A stretch of 64,000 bases of DNA from Liriodendron chinense (taxonomy: Eukaryota > Streptophyta > Magnoliopsida > Magnoliales > Magnoliaceae). The DNA lies in the NCBI GenBank assembly GCA_003013855.2, contig PVNU02002353.1:1240001-1304000 (forward strand), read 5' to 3'. Below, in pieces: positions 34,959 to 46,092 of the stretch. The translations under genes and the position numbers were made by a program. Numbering within the stretch: position 1 is the first letter of the stretch; each line of letters opens with the position of its first letter. Below the pieces are notes generated by a model that saw only the letters and a program-made list of their open reading frames with translations, had not been told where the DNA came from and searched no databases.

Positions 34959-35987
34959 ATGAAGTTCGAAACTGAAGAAGGAGTCGGCATGGTCAAAGGA
35001 GACCAGCAGGAAGCCCGTCATTGCTACGAGCTTTCCCTACGAGGGAAAAATAAAGGCGTGATATCGACCGTCTCTCACGCGTCCTCCTTGGACCCGAGGG
35101 AAGAAGAAAAGGAGCGCGGGTCATCCGTCGAGGGGTTGGTCGACATTCCCTTGTCAAGGTCCGATCCGACCAGGATTATTAAGATCGGGTTGTGTTTGAA
35201 AGACGAGGTGCGAGAAGGCTTGACCACCTTTCTGAAGGAGCATGCAGATGTTTTTGCATGGTCCCATGAAAAGATGCCTGGAATCTGTCCGGAGATAATG
35301 GTCCACCGACTAAACGTCGATCCGACCACCAAACCGGTCCGTAAAAAAAGGCGCTCTTTCAACACGGAAAGATACATGGTGATCGAAGAAGAAGTACAGA
35401 AACTGCGCAATGCAGGATTTGTTCAAGAGATATGTTATCCAGATTGGTTGGCAAATGTAGTCCTCGTCAAGAAAGCCAATGAAAAATGGAGGGTCTATGT
35501 GGATTACACCGACTTGAACAAAGCATGTCTTAAAGATAGCTTCCCGCTACCGAGGATAGATCAGCTCGTCGACGCAACTGCTGGACACGAGCTCCTCAGC
35601 TTTATGGACGCCTACTTTGGGTACAACCAGATCCAGATGTATGCTCCCGATAGGCAAAAGACGGCGTTTATCACAGATTGGGGCATCTACTGCTATAAGG
35701 TCATGCCCTTTGGGCTCAAGAACGCCGGAGCAACCTACCACCGACTGGTAAACAAGATGTTCCCGGATCAGCTTGGCAAGACTATGGAAGTATACGTGGA
35801 CGATATGCTCGTCAAAAGCAAGCGGTCGGAAGACCATGTCAATGACCTCTGCACTGCGTTCAAAATATTAAGGAAGTATCATATGAAGCTCAATCCTAGC
35901 AAATGCGCCTTTAGAGTAAGCTCGGGAAAATTCCTCGGCTTCATGGTAAACCAGCGAGGAATTGAGGCCAATCCCGAAAAAATATAA
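34959..35987 (+). pseudogene. Reverse transcriptase of the Tat element
   Basis: An open frame of 342 codons holds most of the reverse transcriptase. Seen in order are a Pro/Arg-rich entry (VRKKRRSFN), KLRNAGFVQEICYPDWLANVVLVKK, WRVYVDYTDLNKAC, FPLPRIDQLVD, the first catalytic Asp at residue 217 (SFMDAYFGYNQIQM), MPFGLKNAGATY, and YVDDM with its two Asp at residues 281-282 (35793-35804). It ends at a TAA (35985) where a sense codon stands in relatives. This is the best preserved part of the element, but it is cut off from protease and RNase H. Confidence 0.92.
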
Positions 35988-35999
35988 GCCCTTCTCAAC

Positions 36000-37290
36000 A
36001 TGGGCTCACCTCGCACAGTGAAAGAAATCCAACGCGTCACAGGGAGAATCGCAGCACTCAATAGATTCGTCTCAAAAGCTACGGATCGATGTCTTCCCTT
36101 CTTCAAACAGTTGCGTAGATGTAAGGAGATAACCTGGACTTTAGAATGCGAGCAAGCCTTTGTCGAGCTAAAAGCCTACCTCGGCTCTCCACCCATGCTG
36201 TCCAAACCGGTGCATAAAGAAGAACTGCTTTTGTATTTAGCGATTTCACCAGCAGCGGTCAGTTCAGCACTAGTCCGGGACGACGAAGGAACGCAAAGAC
36301 CCGTTTACTACGTCTACAAAGCTCTGCTCGACTCGAAAACAAGTATCTTAAAATCGAAAAGCTAGCTCTGGCGTTAATCACCTCAGCCTGAAAGTTGAGG
36401 CCATACTTCCAAGCACACCCGATAGCTGTACTGACCGATCAACCACTACAACAGGTGCTGTAAAATCCAGAAACCTCCTGTCGTTTCGTTAAATGGGCTG
36501 TTGAGCTCGGCGAATTCGACATACAGTATCAACCTCGAGCGGCAATCAAAGGCCAAGCCGTGGCCGACTTCATTGTCGAGTTAACCGAACCCCATGAAAT
36601 TCAATGTGACAACAAACTCGACCAACGTCCAGAGAATAATCGCGTCACACCTGTCTGGTTATTGCACGTTGATGGATCTTCTAATTCACAGGGCAGCGGA
36701 GCCGGCCTCGTCTTGTCCTCACCGGATGGGATCAAAATTCAATATGCACTTCGATTTGGATTTTGAGCTTCAAACAATGAGGCTGAGTATGAAGCCCTCT
36801 TGGCCAGCCTCCGCTTCGCCTCCGAAATAGGAATCTGACCCATGAGAATACACAGCGACTCTCAAGTAGTGGTCCGACAAGTGACTGCAGAATATCAAGC
36901 AAAATGAGGGAAAATGTCCGCATATCTGGCGAAAACTCAAGAGCTACTGTCGTGCTTCGATCAGTATGAAATTATTCGGATCCTGAGAAATGAAAACACG
37001 AATGCAAACTCTCTCGCGAAGCTAGGTCATTGGCAGACGACGAGCTCAGTAGGACGGTACCCATCGAGTTCCTCCCGCAACGAAGCATATCGTCAAACGA
37101 ACTCGCTGAGGTCTATCCAATCTCGACAACCCCAAGTTGGAGAGATCCCATCATCCGGTTTTTACAATCCGGTGAATTACCCGACGACCAAAAAGAAGCT
37201 CAGCGCATCCGCTATAGGTCAGCCCAGTATACTTTGATCAATGGGTCCTCTACAAGAAAGGGTTCTCTTTCCCATGTCTACGTTGTTTAG
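36000..37290 (+). pseudogene. Dual RNase H region of the Tat element
   Basis: The first domain (36000-36365) has TDRCLPFFKQLR, WTLECEQAFVELK and VYYVYKALLDS. Its first acidic active-site position reads LYLAIS instead of a TDAS-type motif, so it looks non-catalytic, as in other Tat elements. A frameshift near 36345 follows. The second, additional RNase H starts at WLLHVDGSSNSQGSGAG (about 36655), then NNEAEYEALLA (36770) and IHSDSQVVV (36850), so the D-E-D set is visible. TGA or TAA stops interrupt at about 36401, 36461, 36764, 36837 and 36905. Another shift occurs near 37020-37030. Confidence 0.85.
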
Positions 37291-37310
37291 GACCTGAAGA
37301 AGCCGATTAC

Positions 37311-38355
37311 GTGCTACGTGAAATCCACTTTGCTTGCTGCGAGAATCATTCCGGGGCCCGAGCACTTGCGCAGAAAGTGATCCGACAGGGGTATTATTGG
37401 CCCACCATTCACCAAGACACCCGGGAGATCGTTAAAAGATGCGATAAATGCCAACGATTCCCCCCGATTCCTCACCTACCGCTCGAAGAGCTCATTCCCA
37501 TGTCCGGACCATGGTCGTTCGCTCAATGGGGAGTTGATATCATTGGCCATCTTCCGACGGGGAAAGGGCAGGTAAAGTGCGGAATCGTCGCCGTCGACTA
37601 CTTCACAAAGTGGGCGGAAGCGGAACCATTAGCTACCATCACAGAATAGAAAACGACAGATTTCATTTGGAAGACGACTGTGTATCGATTTAGGATCCCA
37701 AATACGATGATCACGGACAATGGGCAACAGTTTGACAACGAAGGATTTCACAAATTTTGCAGAGGTTTGGGCATTAAAAATGTGTATTCCTCTCCTCACC
37801 ACCCGCAAGCCAATGGCCAGCAATTAACAAGATTATCAAAAACCACCTCAAAGTGAAGCTCGGAGAGAAAAATGGTACTTGGGCGTAGGAACTTCCTGAA
37901 GTACTCCGGGCCTACCGGACCACATCTAGGTCCACTACCGGGGAAACACCTTTCTCTTTAACTTTTGGAGCCGAAGCCATCGTGCCAGTAGAAGTCGGAA
38001 TGCCCACAAGCAGGACGAGCCAACATCGACTCGATTAAAATGAAGATCAGCTGCGGATGAACCTAGACCTGCTTGACGAAGTAATAGAAGCTTCCCAAGT
38101 ACGGATAACAGCATATCAGCAAAGACTTCGGCGATACTACAACTCTCGAGTAAAAGAGCGACGGTTTCGAGCCGGTGACCTAGTCCTTAGAAAAGTAAGC
38201 GCAAAAGAGAAAATCGGCGTCTTCAGCCCCAACTGGGAAGGACCATATAAAGTGCTCAGCTCGCGTCGTCTCGGCACTTACTAGCTCGAAAGCGTGGAGG
38301 GTAGACCCCTTCCCCATCCGTGGAACGCTGATCATCTTAAAATCTACTATCCATG
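37311..38355 (+). pseudogene. Integrase of the Tat element, catalytic Glu lost
   Basis: The zinc domain has His6, His13, Cys44 and Cys47 of the frame opened at 37311. Catalytic Asp76 (WGVDIIG) and Asp136 (ITDNGQQF, 37716) are present. At HPQANGQ (about 37800-37820) a small deletion shifts the frame exactly where the third catalytic residue (Glu, 35 residues after Asp136) should lie. Downstream in the new frame are KIIKNHLKVKLGEK, YRTTSRSTTGETPFSL and the C-terminal SPNWEGPYKV and HPWNADHLKIYY, ending at the TGA at 38353-38355. A TAG at 37647 and other stops also break it. Confidence 0.9.
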
Positions 38356-38391
38356 AACGGGCGAGACCTAATACAAAGTATGTATTTCGAA

Positions 38392-38408
38392 CCCCCCCCC
38401 CCCCCCCG

Positions 38409-38444
<36 letters not shown>
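38392..38444 (+). repeat. Poly-C run (53 bases, one interruption)
   Basis: C from 38392 to 38444 with one G at 38408. It lies 36 bases after the integrase end, inside the retrotransposon. Its length is probably unreliable, because such runs are hard to sequence. Confidence 0.9.
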
Positions 38445-38445
<1 letters not shown>

Positions 38446-38832
38446 ATCGAAGCAACCTAACCGCAATCGTCAAATCAAGCGGTTAGACTGGCTGACCCAC
38501 ATGAAGCGACAAGTCGACCTGGTAGAACTAGCATTACGACCCGGTAGCTAAAACGTTTCAACTTCAGGTCAGCTCGGTAACACGAATCCAGGTCATTACA
38601 TTAGAGTAAACGCAGCCATAAGGCTATACATACTCACGAACAGTTTCGGGCAACCAGGTCTGGAGTTACAGAGCCTAACCACAAAGGTTGTTAAAAGAAA
38701 AAAAAAAATTATTCATTCACACACAAAATGAAATAAATACTACGAATAAGTTGTCAAAATCTGCCTCAAAAGGGCTTGTATTGAAACAAAATGGAGTTTT
38801 TTACATTAAAAAAAAAAAACAGAAGGGCTCCC

Positions 38833-41159
38833 TCATTCCTTCCCAGCTCCAGATGAGCCGGCCCTGGCGTCCCCGACCCAAGCGTCATCCTCTTCTTCAT
38901 CCTCATCTACGGCTGTAAGGTCAAGGGTTGGGAAGTGCTTAAGCACGAAACGCCTACACTCTTGGAAGCCGTCGTTATACAACTCCTCAGAAACCGCAGT
39001 CAGCTTCTCGATTTCGGCCCTCAAACCATTGACCTCGGCCAAAGACTTCATCTGGACCTCCTTTAGGAGCCCGGCCAAATTCATCTTCTCCTCCTCAGCT
39101 GTCTTCAAAGCAGCTTCGAGGGATTCGACCTTGTTTTCATCAGATTGTGCCTTGGCTGCTGCCTCCTTCAGGGCCTCCTCTAAAGACTGGGCCTGTGCCT
39201 GGGATACTTCCAGCTCCAATTGTGCGACCTTCAGCTCGGACTGGGTAGACTTCAGCTCGGACTGAGCATCCTTCAACAGGAGCAAACATCTCTTCAGCTC
39301 AGCCTTTACAGCCTTGGTCTTCGTCTTCTAGGAAGAAGCGGCAACCAGAGCTTTCTGCATCTGGAGATTCCGCTCAGCCTATTACCTGGCGGATCATGAT
39401 CAGTAAAGCCGAATCCTACAAAAATAATAAGCACTAGTTAGTACGTAAGTTAAGAATACCATGGATAGCACAACAGAGAGAATGTTAAATTACCCTGAGG
39501 CTGCTCTCTATCTCAACCCCAACCATCTGGTCTGGATTGGAGGAGGCTATAGTGTTCAAGTCCTATGGGATGCTGTGGTTGACAGTGCATATACGCGTTG
39601 ACACCATTGATCCAAGACGAGTACTGCTCTGTTAAGGGAGGCATCTCGACTTGGTCCTCCTGTTGCTTAGCACCTCCAGCAGGAGCAGCCGAAGAGAACT
39701 GTAGCTGAGGAGGACAAGATGTGCTGGCATCGGCAGTAGGTTGACCGGGGCCAACTTCAGCAAGTTTGAGGAGTGTTGGAGGAGTTAGTTGGAGGCGCTG
39801 GACGGGGGACGGCCTGCTCGACTCGTGAATCGGAACTATCTGGAACATTGACGACCGGAGCTTCGGCAGATGGGGGCTGAGCGATTAAAGGTTCGGCTCT
39901 GGCCAAGGGAGAATCTGCGCCGAGAGGCTGCTCGGATCCGCACACGAAAGACTGAGGCAGTCTTGGCGGTCTCTGTGCCTCAGTGGTGGCCATCCTTTTC
40001 CTTAGGGGCTCAGCGAAGCTCTGCCCGTGATCAAGGAATTGGGCCGGGATCTTGTGAGTCTTGGAGAGCGCCGCCTTCGGAGCCATCCCTGTCCGAGAAA
40101 GAGGAAAAAGTAAAAAGAAGATAAGACGAAAAGAAGAAAAAAGAAAGCTATTACTTCAGTCGACAGACCTGATTCGAGAACGGAATTAAGAGTAATCAGC
40201 TGGCGAAAGTCCCTCTCTTCGACAGAAAGGGCTCGGGCCTTCCGGATTTGCCTCTCTTGGGCAGGAGAAAAAGCTACCCGGATGGTTGCCGAAACTGTAA
40301 AAGCAGGCAAGTGTACGTCAGAGGATGCAAAAAAAAAAAAAAAAAAAACAAAAACAAAAACAAAAAGAAAGGGGAGGAGAGAATTTTTGGGAATTCAGTT
40401 AGGTCGGAACTTCATCCGACCCGGTAAAGCAAATTCAACTCAGACTCGGAAGCTCAAGGGTCGAGGTTCGTCTGGCGTACACTCTCAACTGCCCGACGCG
40501 AAGAACCATTTCCTCTTCCAAGTTTTGGTGGAAGAGGGCAGGCATGTAACCAGTGAGCCGCCCTGACCCGGCAGGGAGGAAAAATAATAGAGCCCTTGGC
40601 CGCCCAAGGACTTAAGAATATACATTGAGAAAAGCTCGTTTGAAGTTAACTCCTTATTTCCTAACCTCTGCCACAGTATGTAGCACCCGACCATACATCT
40701 CCATGCATTTGGTTGCAGTTGACTCGGAGAAAGACCTAAGACGCTAAGGACTTCTCGCACGAAAGGATGCAAAAGCAACCTCGACCCAGCCTTTAAGTGC
40801 TTTAAGGAAACTACTACCTCCCCGGCCTTAGGTCGGCTCGGCTTGTCAGCTCGATCAGGAACCCTAAATTCTATATAATCCAGGAGTTCATATATCTCCC
40901 TCGCAGCATCCAGCTCATCCTGGGTAATCTGCGAAACCATACAATCTAGCTCGAAAAGGCTCCCTATGGGCTGTTGCGCTACCAGCAGCTGAACCGGAAG
41001 TTCAGATTCTCCTTCGTCAGTTGTATCATCCACCCTCGCCCTAGAGTCCGATTCACCGGGATTCACCCCCTCGTGGCACAGAAGGGGCAAATCAGACTCA
41101 CGGTCATCAAACCTTACTTTAAGGATCGCTTCAGAGTACGAAGTTTCTGGCTCCGACAT
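38833..41159 (-). pseudogene. Antisense spliced gene (aORF) of the Tat element
   Basis: Minus-strand gene between integrase and 3' LTR, as known for Tat/Retand-type elements (the 'putative gypsy type transposon' family, PF04195-like; recalled, not searched). Start MSEPETSY at 41159. The core GSRLLLHPFVREVLSVLGLS...WRCMVGCYILW lies at about 40650-40800, then YYFSSLPG and KTWKRKWFF near 40500. A TGA at 40485 and further stops follow. Exon 2 is 40169-40294 (acceptor tgcttttacag, donor CAG|GTCTG). Exon 3 is 40088 to 39494 with a frameshift near 39780 (Pro/Ala-rich, unconserved). Exon 4 is 39415 to 38833, with a TAG after MQKALVAASS, then a long coiled coil (QSELKSTQSELKVAQLELEV) and an acidic tail (DEDEEEDDAWVGD). 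Phases agree at introns 2 and 3. Function unknown; now non-functional. Confidence 0.75.
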
Positions 41160-41314
41160 TTCCGAATAAAAAACATAGAAGGGAAAGCCCTTTGAAAAAT
41201 AAGAAAGGGAGCGTACCAAAATGCTGACACGCCTGGTTGGAGAAGGAAGATCGAAGAGAGAAAAAAGGGAAGAAGAATGGTAGCTCGAAAACTTAAAGGA
41301 GTGGAATACCAAAA

Positions 41315-41914
41315 TGCTGGCACTGCCTACAAGTATGAATTGGACTAGCCTGGTAGAACCGAGCTGACCACTACAGACCCCGAACACAGGTCGGTTCCAA
41401 CCGACCCGATAAGGGCCGTCTAGGCTAAAGCTCCAGGGATTGACCTCGGGCTTACGACGAGCTGAATGACAATCCCGCGATTGTGGGGGCACGCCATGAT
41501 ATCAGGAGGAAAGATCACTGGTCCCAATAAATCAGGACCAAGATCCTCACTTATTACCAGAAAATCCTAAGATCTCAGGAAACTCGGTTGGCGACCCGCG
41601 AGAATCACGTCTCCCCAAAAAGGAAGATAGCTTTACAACCTAAGTTTATAAATGGACACGCCTTCTCTATGATCAAGGTACGTGACAAAAATTGATCTAA
41701 GGAAAAGATATTTAATCTTTCAAGATCCAACTTAGGCATCGGAGGGCTAACGGCTGGACCCAGCCACCCCACTTAGTTTTCCTTTGTACTTTCCAGGGTC
41801 TAAGAAACCTTCAATCCAGATCCAGGCCGCGCATGTACAGGAAATCAGTTGCATCCATCCGTAAAAGTTAAATGTCACCTCATCTAGTCTCTGGATCATT
41901 TTTCGGCATCAATA
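41315..41914 (+). repeat. 3' LTR of the Tat element
   Basis: Begins TGCTGG and ends CATCAATA, with the terminal CA mutated to TA. The TATA box TATAAATGG is conserved at 41647. A short repeat TACCAAAATGCTG occurs both at the LTR junction (41307) and 93 bp upstream (41214). The polypurine tract upstream is poor. Confidence 0.9.
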
Positions 41915-41919
41915 CACCC

Positions 41920-44900
41920 TATCTTGATTTTCAAAATCATAGGCGAGTAAGGGCTCCAAATTACAACGCTCATAATTGTTTAAGGGCATTTATGTAAATT
42001 AAAGTAAATTTCATGGCCATTTCCGTGACAATTTCCCAGCCAACAATCCATGAGGGAACAATGAAATCACAATAAATACCTGAAATTCCGAGCTGACTTT
42101 TCATTGATAAATACGAATTATATGATACGTAGCAAGGTATGATTTTCCATACTCATGCTTCTAGCCGTTGGACACATTGGCATGGAAATAGATAAATCCA
42201 AACCGTCTAAATAGTGGGTTCCAATGTAGATGGTACACAAAGTATAAATAACCTCAATAAATCAATATAACTGTCCAATCTTTTCCGATCAAAGTATTAA
42301 AAACCTGAGAACGTTTATGATCCAAATTCAACAAACACATGCCTATTGATCCGAGGTTAGAAAAATCCAACCCATCTAAAAGCAGGACCCACGTTTGAAT
42401 GGCCAATTTTGAGGTAAGTATACAGCCTTTGTAGGGTAGAAACGTGTGGATTGTCACTCTCTTCCAGGCAGTGAATGTCTCCCTTCATTAAAACCTCCTT
42501 TCCTCTGCGATTGCACCTGAGGAGGTACTTTTCGTCTCCTAGTGAAGAAGTGAGCCCACACTACGATGATCTAGAATGTTCCCAGAGCAGTGATTGGCCC
42601 CACTTCAAGAATTGAACGGTCTCGATAACTCCACTTTTTTTTATTGGTGAACACTTTTTGCAGTATTCTTTTCTGACAGTACATACTGTAGAGCTTTCGA
42701 CTAGTAAAACCGTTGGATCAGTGGGATCATTGTACTTGGACCATCCCCTGTGGGCCCTACCAGTCCCAATCCCAAACAACTGTACCATTTCCCATTTTTG
42801 TTCGGCACACAAGATCAATGCGGTCGGCGTGCACTGGTTAGATTTCAATGTATGATGTGTGACCCACATCTTTGAAGGTTTTCATCCGCGACTAGTGGGG
42901 GCCATGGTTCCATAATCCAGACCTTTGACCTCTTGATTCCCACCGTGGATGGAGCATACACCATGATTCTGCCAGATTCAAGATGACATGTGTTGGTGGA
43001 ACCTTCAATCTTGTGAAGACCTGAGAGGGTTTCGGTGCAGCCCGATCTAACCCGTGAATTTTTGGTTTAATAGGCAAAATTCTCTGGACATTTTTGGATG
43101 GCTCATGGGGCTCGATTGTTTAGCCGGACTTGTGCATTTTGGCGTTGATTATTACTAATTTTGGATTTCTCTTATATGAGAGTTGTAAACAGAATTAGGG
43201 TGATTGCTAATACTTGTTCTACGCTATTAGGGTAGAAGAGATTTTTGGGTGAGAGAAAAATGAATTTCTATTGGGATTCTTGCTTCTTAGTTGTTACTCG
43301 ATGTAATCTTTTGAGTTTTATAGTAGATATTGTCGCTTTATACGGTGGTTTTCTGCAAGGGTTTTCCACGTAAAATTTAAATTGTTCTCTACATTTGATT
43401 GTGTGAGTGCGTGTGGTATTCATTTGATTCAATTCTGTACTTTCGTGAGGTTTTTCCAACAACATACACAAATTTTTAAGACTATTTTCATTAAATGTGG
43501 GCCGTTGATATATCTCTCAATTTAGCCCTTTTGGCCACAAATTGAATGGTTGATTTTCTCCAATCCACGAAATGCTTTAGTAATCATCCAATTATGGTTG
43601 GACATCAGAGACCAATAGACTACAAACAGCAAAGCATGGCCCCAGATGTCAAAATTGGAAGCCTCTGCAGAAATGCCCACCACCATACATTATACAAATG
43701 CAGAGTTATTTGATACTCTTACAGCATACGATGCTTGATACGCATGCATCATAAATTGTATACCCGATACACACTAACTCAAAATCGACCGGCTACATTG
43801 TGGAACCCACCGTAGCTAAGAACAGTCCCAAGAAAGATTGTTGAATGATCCTAGCCTCTGGTACTTGGGCACGCACTTGTTTGTCCAAATAGGACCATTG
43901 GATGAATTTCTTCTTTAACCGTCTGATAAATTTCCACCAATTCAATGGTCAGAAAATCAAATAATTAAGTACAAATTTTGGTTCAGGATACCTCTAAATG
44001 GGACCTATATTTGGACCGGTTAATGTGAATTGCTTGTAGTTCTAAGTAATTTTCAAGTGCCAACATGTGACCCATCACACTTTGCCCTAATAGGGGAGTA
44101 TTCCTTGATACAATGGCTAGTAAGGGTATCCATGGTTGGCATAGCACGTGGAGTAAGGGATAGACAGCAAGGGAAAGAGATCCACCCATAGTGAGAAAAA
44201 AAAATGAAAGAGAAATGGAGGTGTAATGTGAAAATTACATGCACTTCTATGCTATACTTACAAGAGAGAAGAGAACGTGGGCGACTCATCATCACAGCTT
44301 CCCTTGTTATGTCCAACTTGGGTTCCTAGTCCACCTAATTTTCGATTAACGTCTCAACATAAGCCTATGTAGATACGACACAATCATTGTAGGCTCTACA
44401 AATACTTTCTCACACAATCTTCTTTATACAAGCTACATGTAAAGAAAAAGAGAGGTAAGATGCAAGCTGTATGCAATAAAGAAATGAAAGGAAGATGGTT
44501 TAATCTAGGCCATTTATAGCACCTTGTGCAGTAAATTTGAATAATTTCTTACCAAGTAATTATATTCTTAATGATAATTTAACCCTAAAACTTGGGTCCC
44601 TACTCACGCCTCGATGGTAGGACTCACAGGTCTTGGGTTGAGTAACCTATTGTGGTGAAACTCTATCATGGTGTGAGTGCGTGTGAGAAAAATAATAATA
44701 ATAATAATAACATCATGATTTTATTCATTAACTTAATGATCTCAACTGCAAATAATGATGACCATGGGTCCTATATGATGTCAACACAACAATCAAGTAT
44801 ATAGAGTAAATGTCTATAAGGAACTGCATTTTCTAAATGGACGACTTTGTCGATAGATCAGTTTCATATCCTCTCATAAATGAAACTCTCGGTGCATCTG

Positions 44901-46092
44901 AAAATCAATTTGAAGGGTAAAATTGTCCAAGGTAAAATTCTTAAGTGTGCTGGTTTTATATACAATGGAGATACAATTGAGAAAGGATCGCTGCAATTAA
45001 CCATTTGCAAAAAATATTAATTGAAGAATTATCATATCAAAATGAGATGATTGCATGACACATCTCTTTCTATGGATTCCCATGATTATATTGAATAAAT
45101 GATAGAGGCCTTAAATGTTAACTTGTCTTTTGCATTCGTGACAGGTACATAGGCACTCAGTACGGGACAAAAATAAGATTATGATGGGTCACAAAATATC
45201 TAATGAAATTTTGATGGATATTTTGATACATATGCATTGAAATAAAAGTTTAAATTCACAAAATACCTTTAGTTATTATCTGTTTATACTAATATGTCAT
45301 TTGTTATTGCTGTTAATTTTATTTTTGAAATTGCGATGGATTGTTATATTTTTTATAAGAAAAATAAATTTCAAAAATAAAATATTTTATTTTTAAAAAT
45401 AAATAAATATATTATATATAAAAACTTTCTTAAACTACTAAAATGAATTTAGTGATAAGAAGAGTTTTTTCATAGAAAATTTGGATTCAAATCTTCATTT
45501 GGATCATTCTTCATGCATGTAGGTTGCTCGGGCACTCTACAGGCACACGTGCATATCGTCACAAGGAGTCTAATATTTTTTTGCACTGAGTTTAGTGCCA
45601 TTTAAGCCATATGATACAATTAGGGAGTAAACTAAGGTCTATCATGGGATTTGACTCACTAGAGTGTAAGATTCTTGTTAGACTCTAGCTATCATGTTGG
45701 TTAAGTATGGTTGACACATGACAATAGATGTGGAATCAGTGACACATAATGTAATAATTCATTATTTTTAACCATGGCCATACATAGTTCCATTATTTGT
45801 TGTGGTGTGGCCTACTTGAGTTTTGCATTTGCCTATTTTTTAGGCCCATATCTTAGAATGATTGCGCAAAACTGGTGGTTAGAGTGGATTTCTCACATCA
45901 TCACAGCGGGCCACAGGCCTTTGAAAAAATTCTTTCACACCTCACCTCGGTAAAACCCCCACCCCTGACTTCTCCTCTCCCTTCCTTCTTCAAAGTTCAG
46001 TGGTGGGTCCCACTGCATTTCACCCACCATCAAAGTGGGCTTAGGGCCTTGATATGAACCATCCATTTGATATAACCCACATGTTTGACCCT
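41920..46092. other. Intergenic, no gene seen
   Basis: Repeat-family fragments near 42540-42620, 42690-42990 and 45780-46060. An (AAT)n microsatellite at about 44690-44710. AT-rich DNA at 45240-45440. No supported exon. Confidence 0.4.

Larger units (their letters stand above)
32057..41914 (+). mobile_element. Ty3/gypsy Tat-lineage LTR retrotransposon, inactive
   Basis: Complete element with LTRs 32057-32668 and 41315-41914, flanked by the perfect 5-bp duplication CACCC (32052-32056, 41915-41919). Sense order is gag, protease, reverse transcriptase, two RNase H-like domains, integrase, then an antisense spliced gene before the 3' LTR. Integrase after RNase H is the Ty3/gypsy order. A degenerate native RNase H plus an additional RNase H, and an antisense downstream gene, are Tat hallmarks. 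Every coding block has stops or frameshifts. The LTRs differ at about 19 of the first 355 aligned bases (counted by eye, mostly transitions), so the insertion is not recent. Confidence 0.95.

Noticed and set aside
38180..38473. Minus-strand frame with a poly-glycine stretch
   Set aside because: Antisense shadow of the integrase C-terminus and the poly-C tract.
41160..41492. Extension of the antisense gene upstream of 41159
   Set aside because: The additional 111 codons run into the 3' LTR and have no conserved content; the Met at 41159 is the more likely start.
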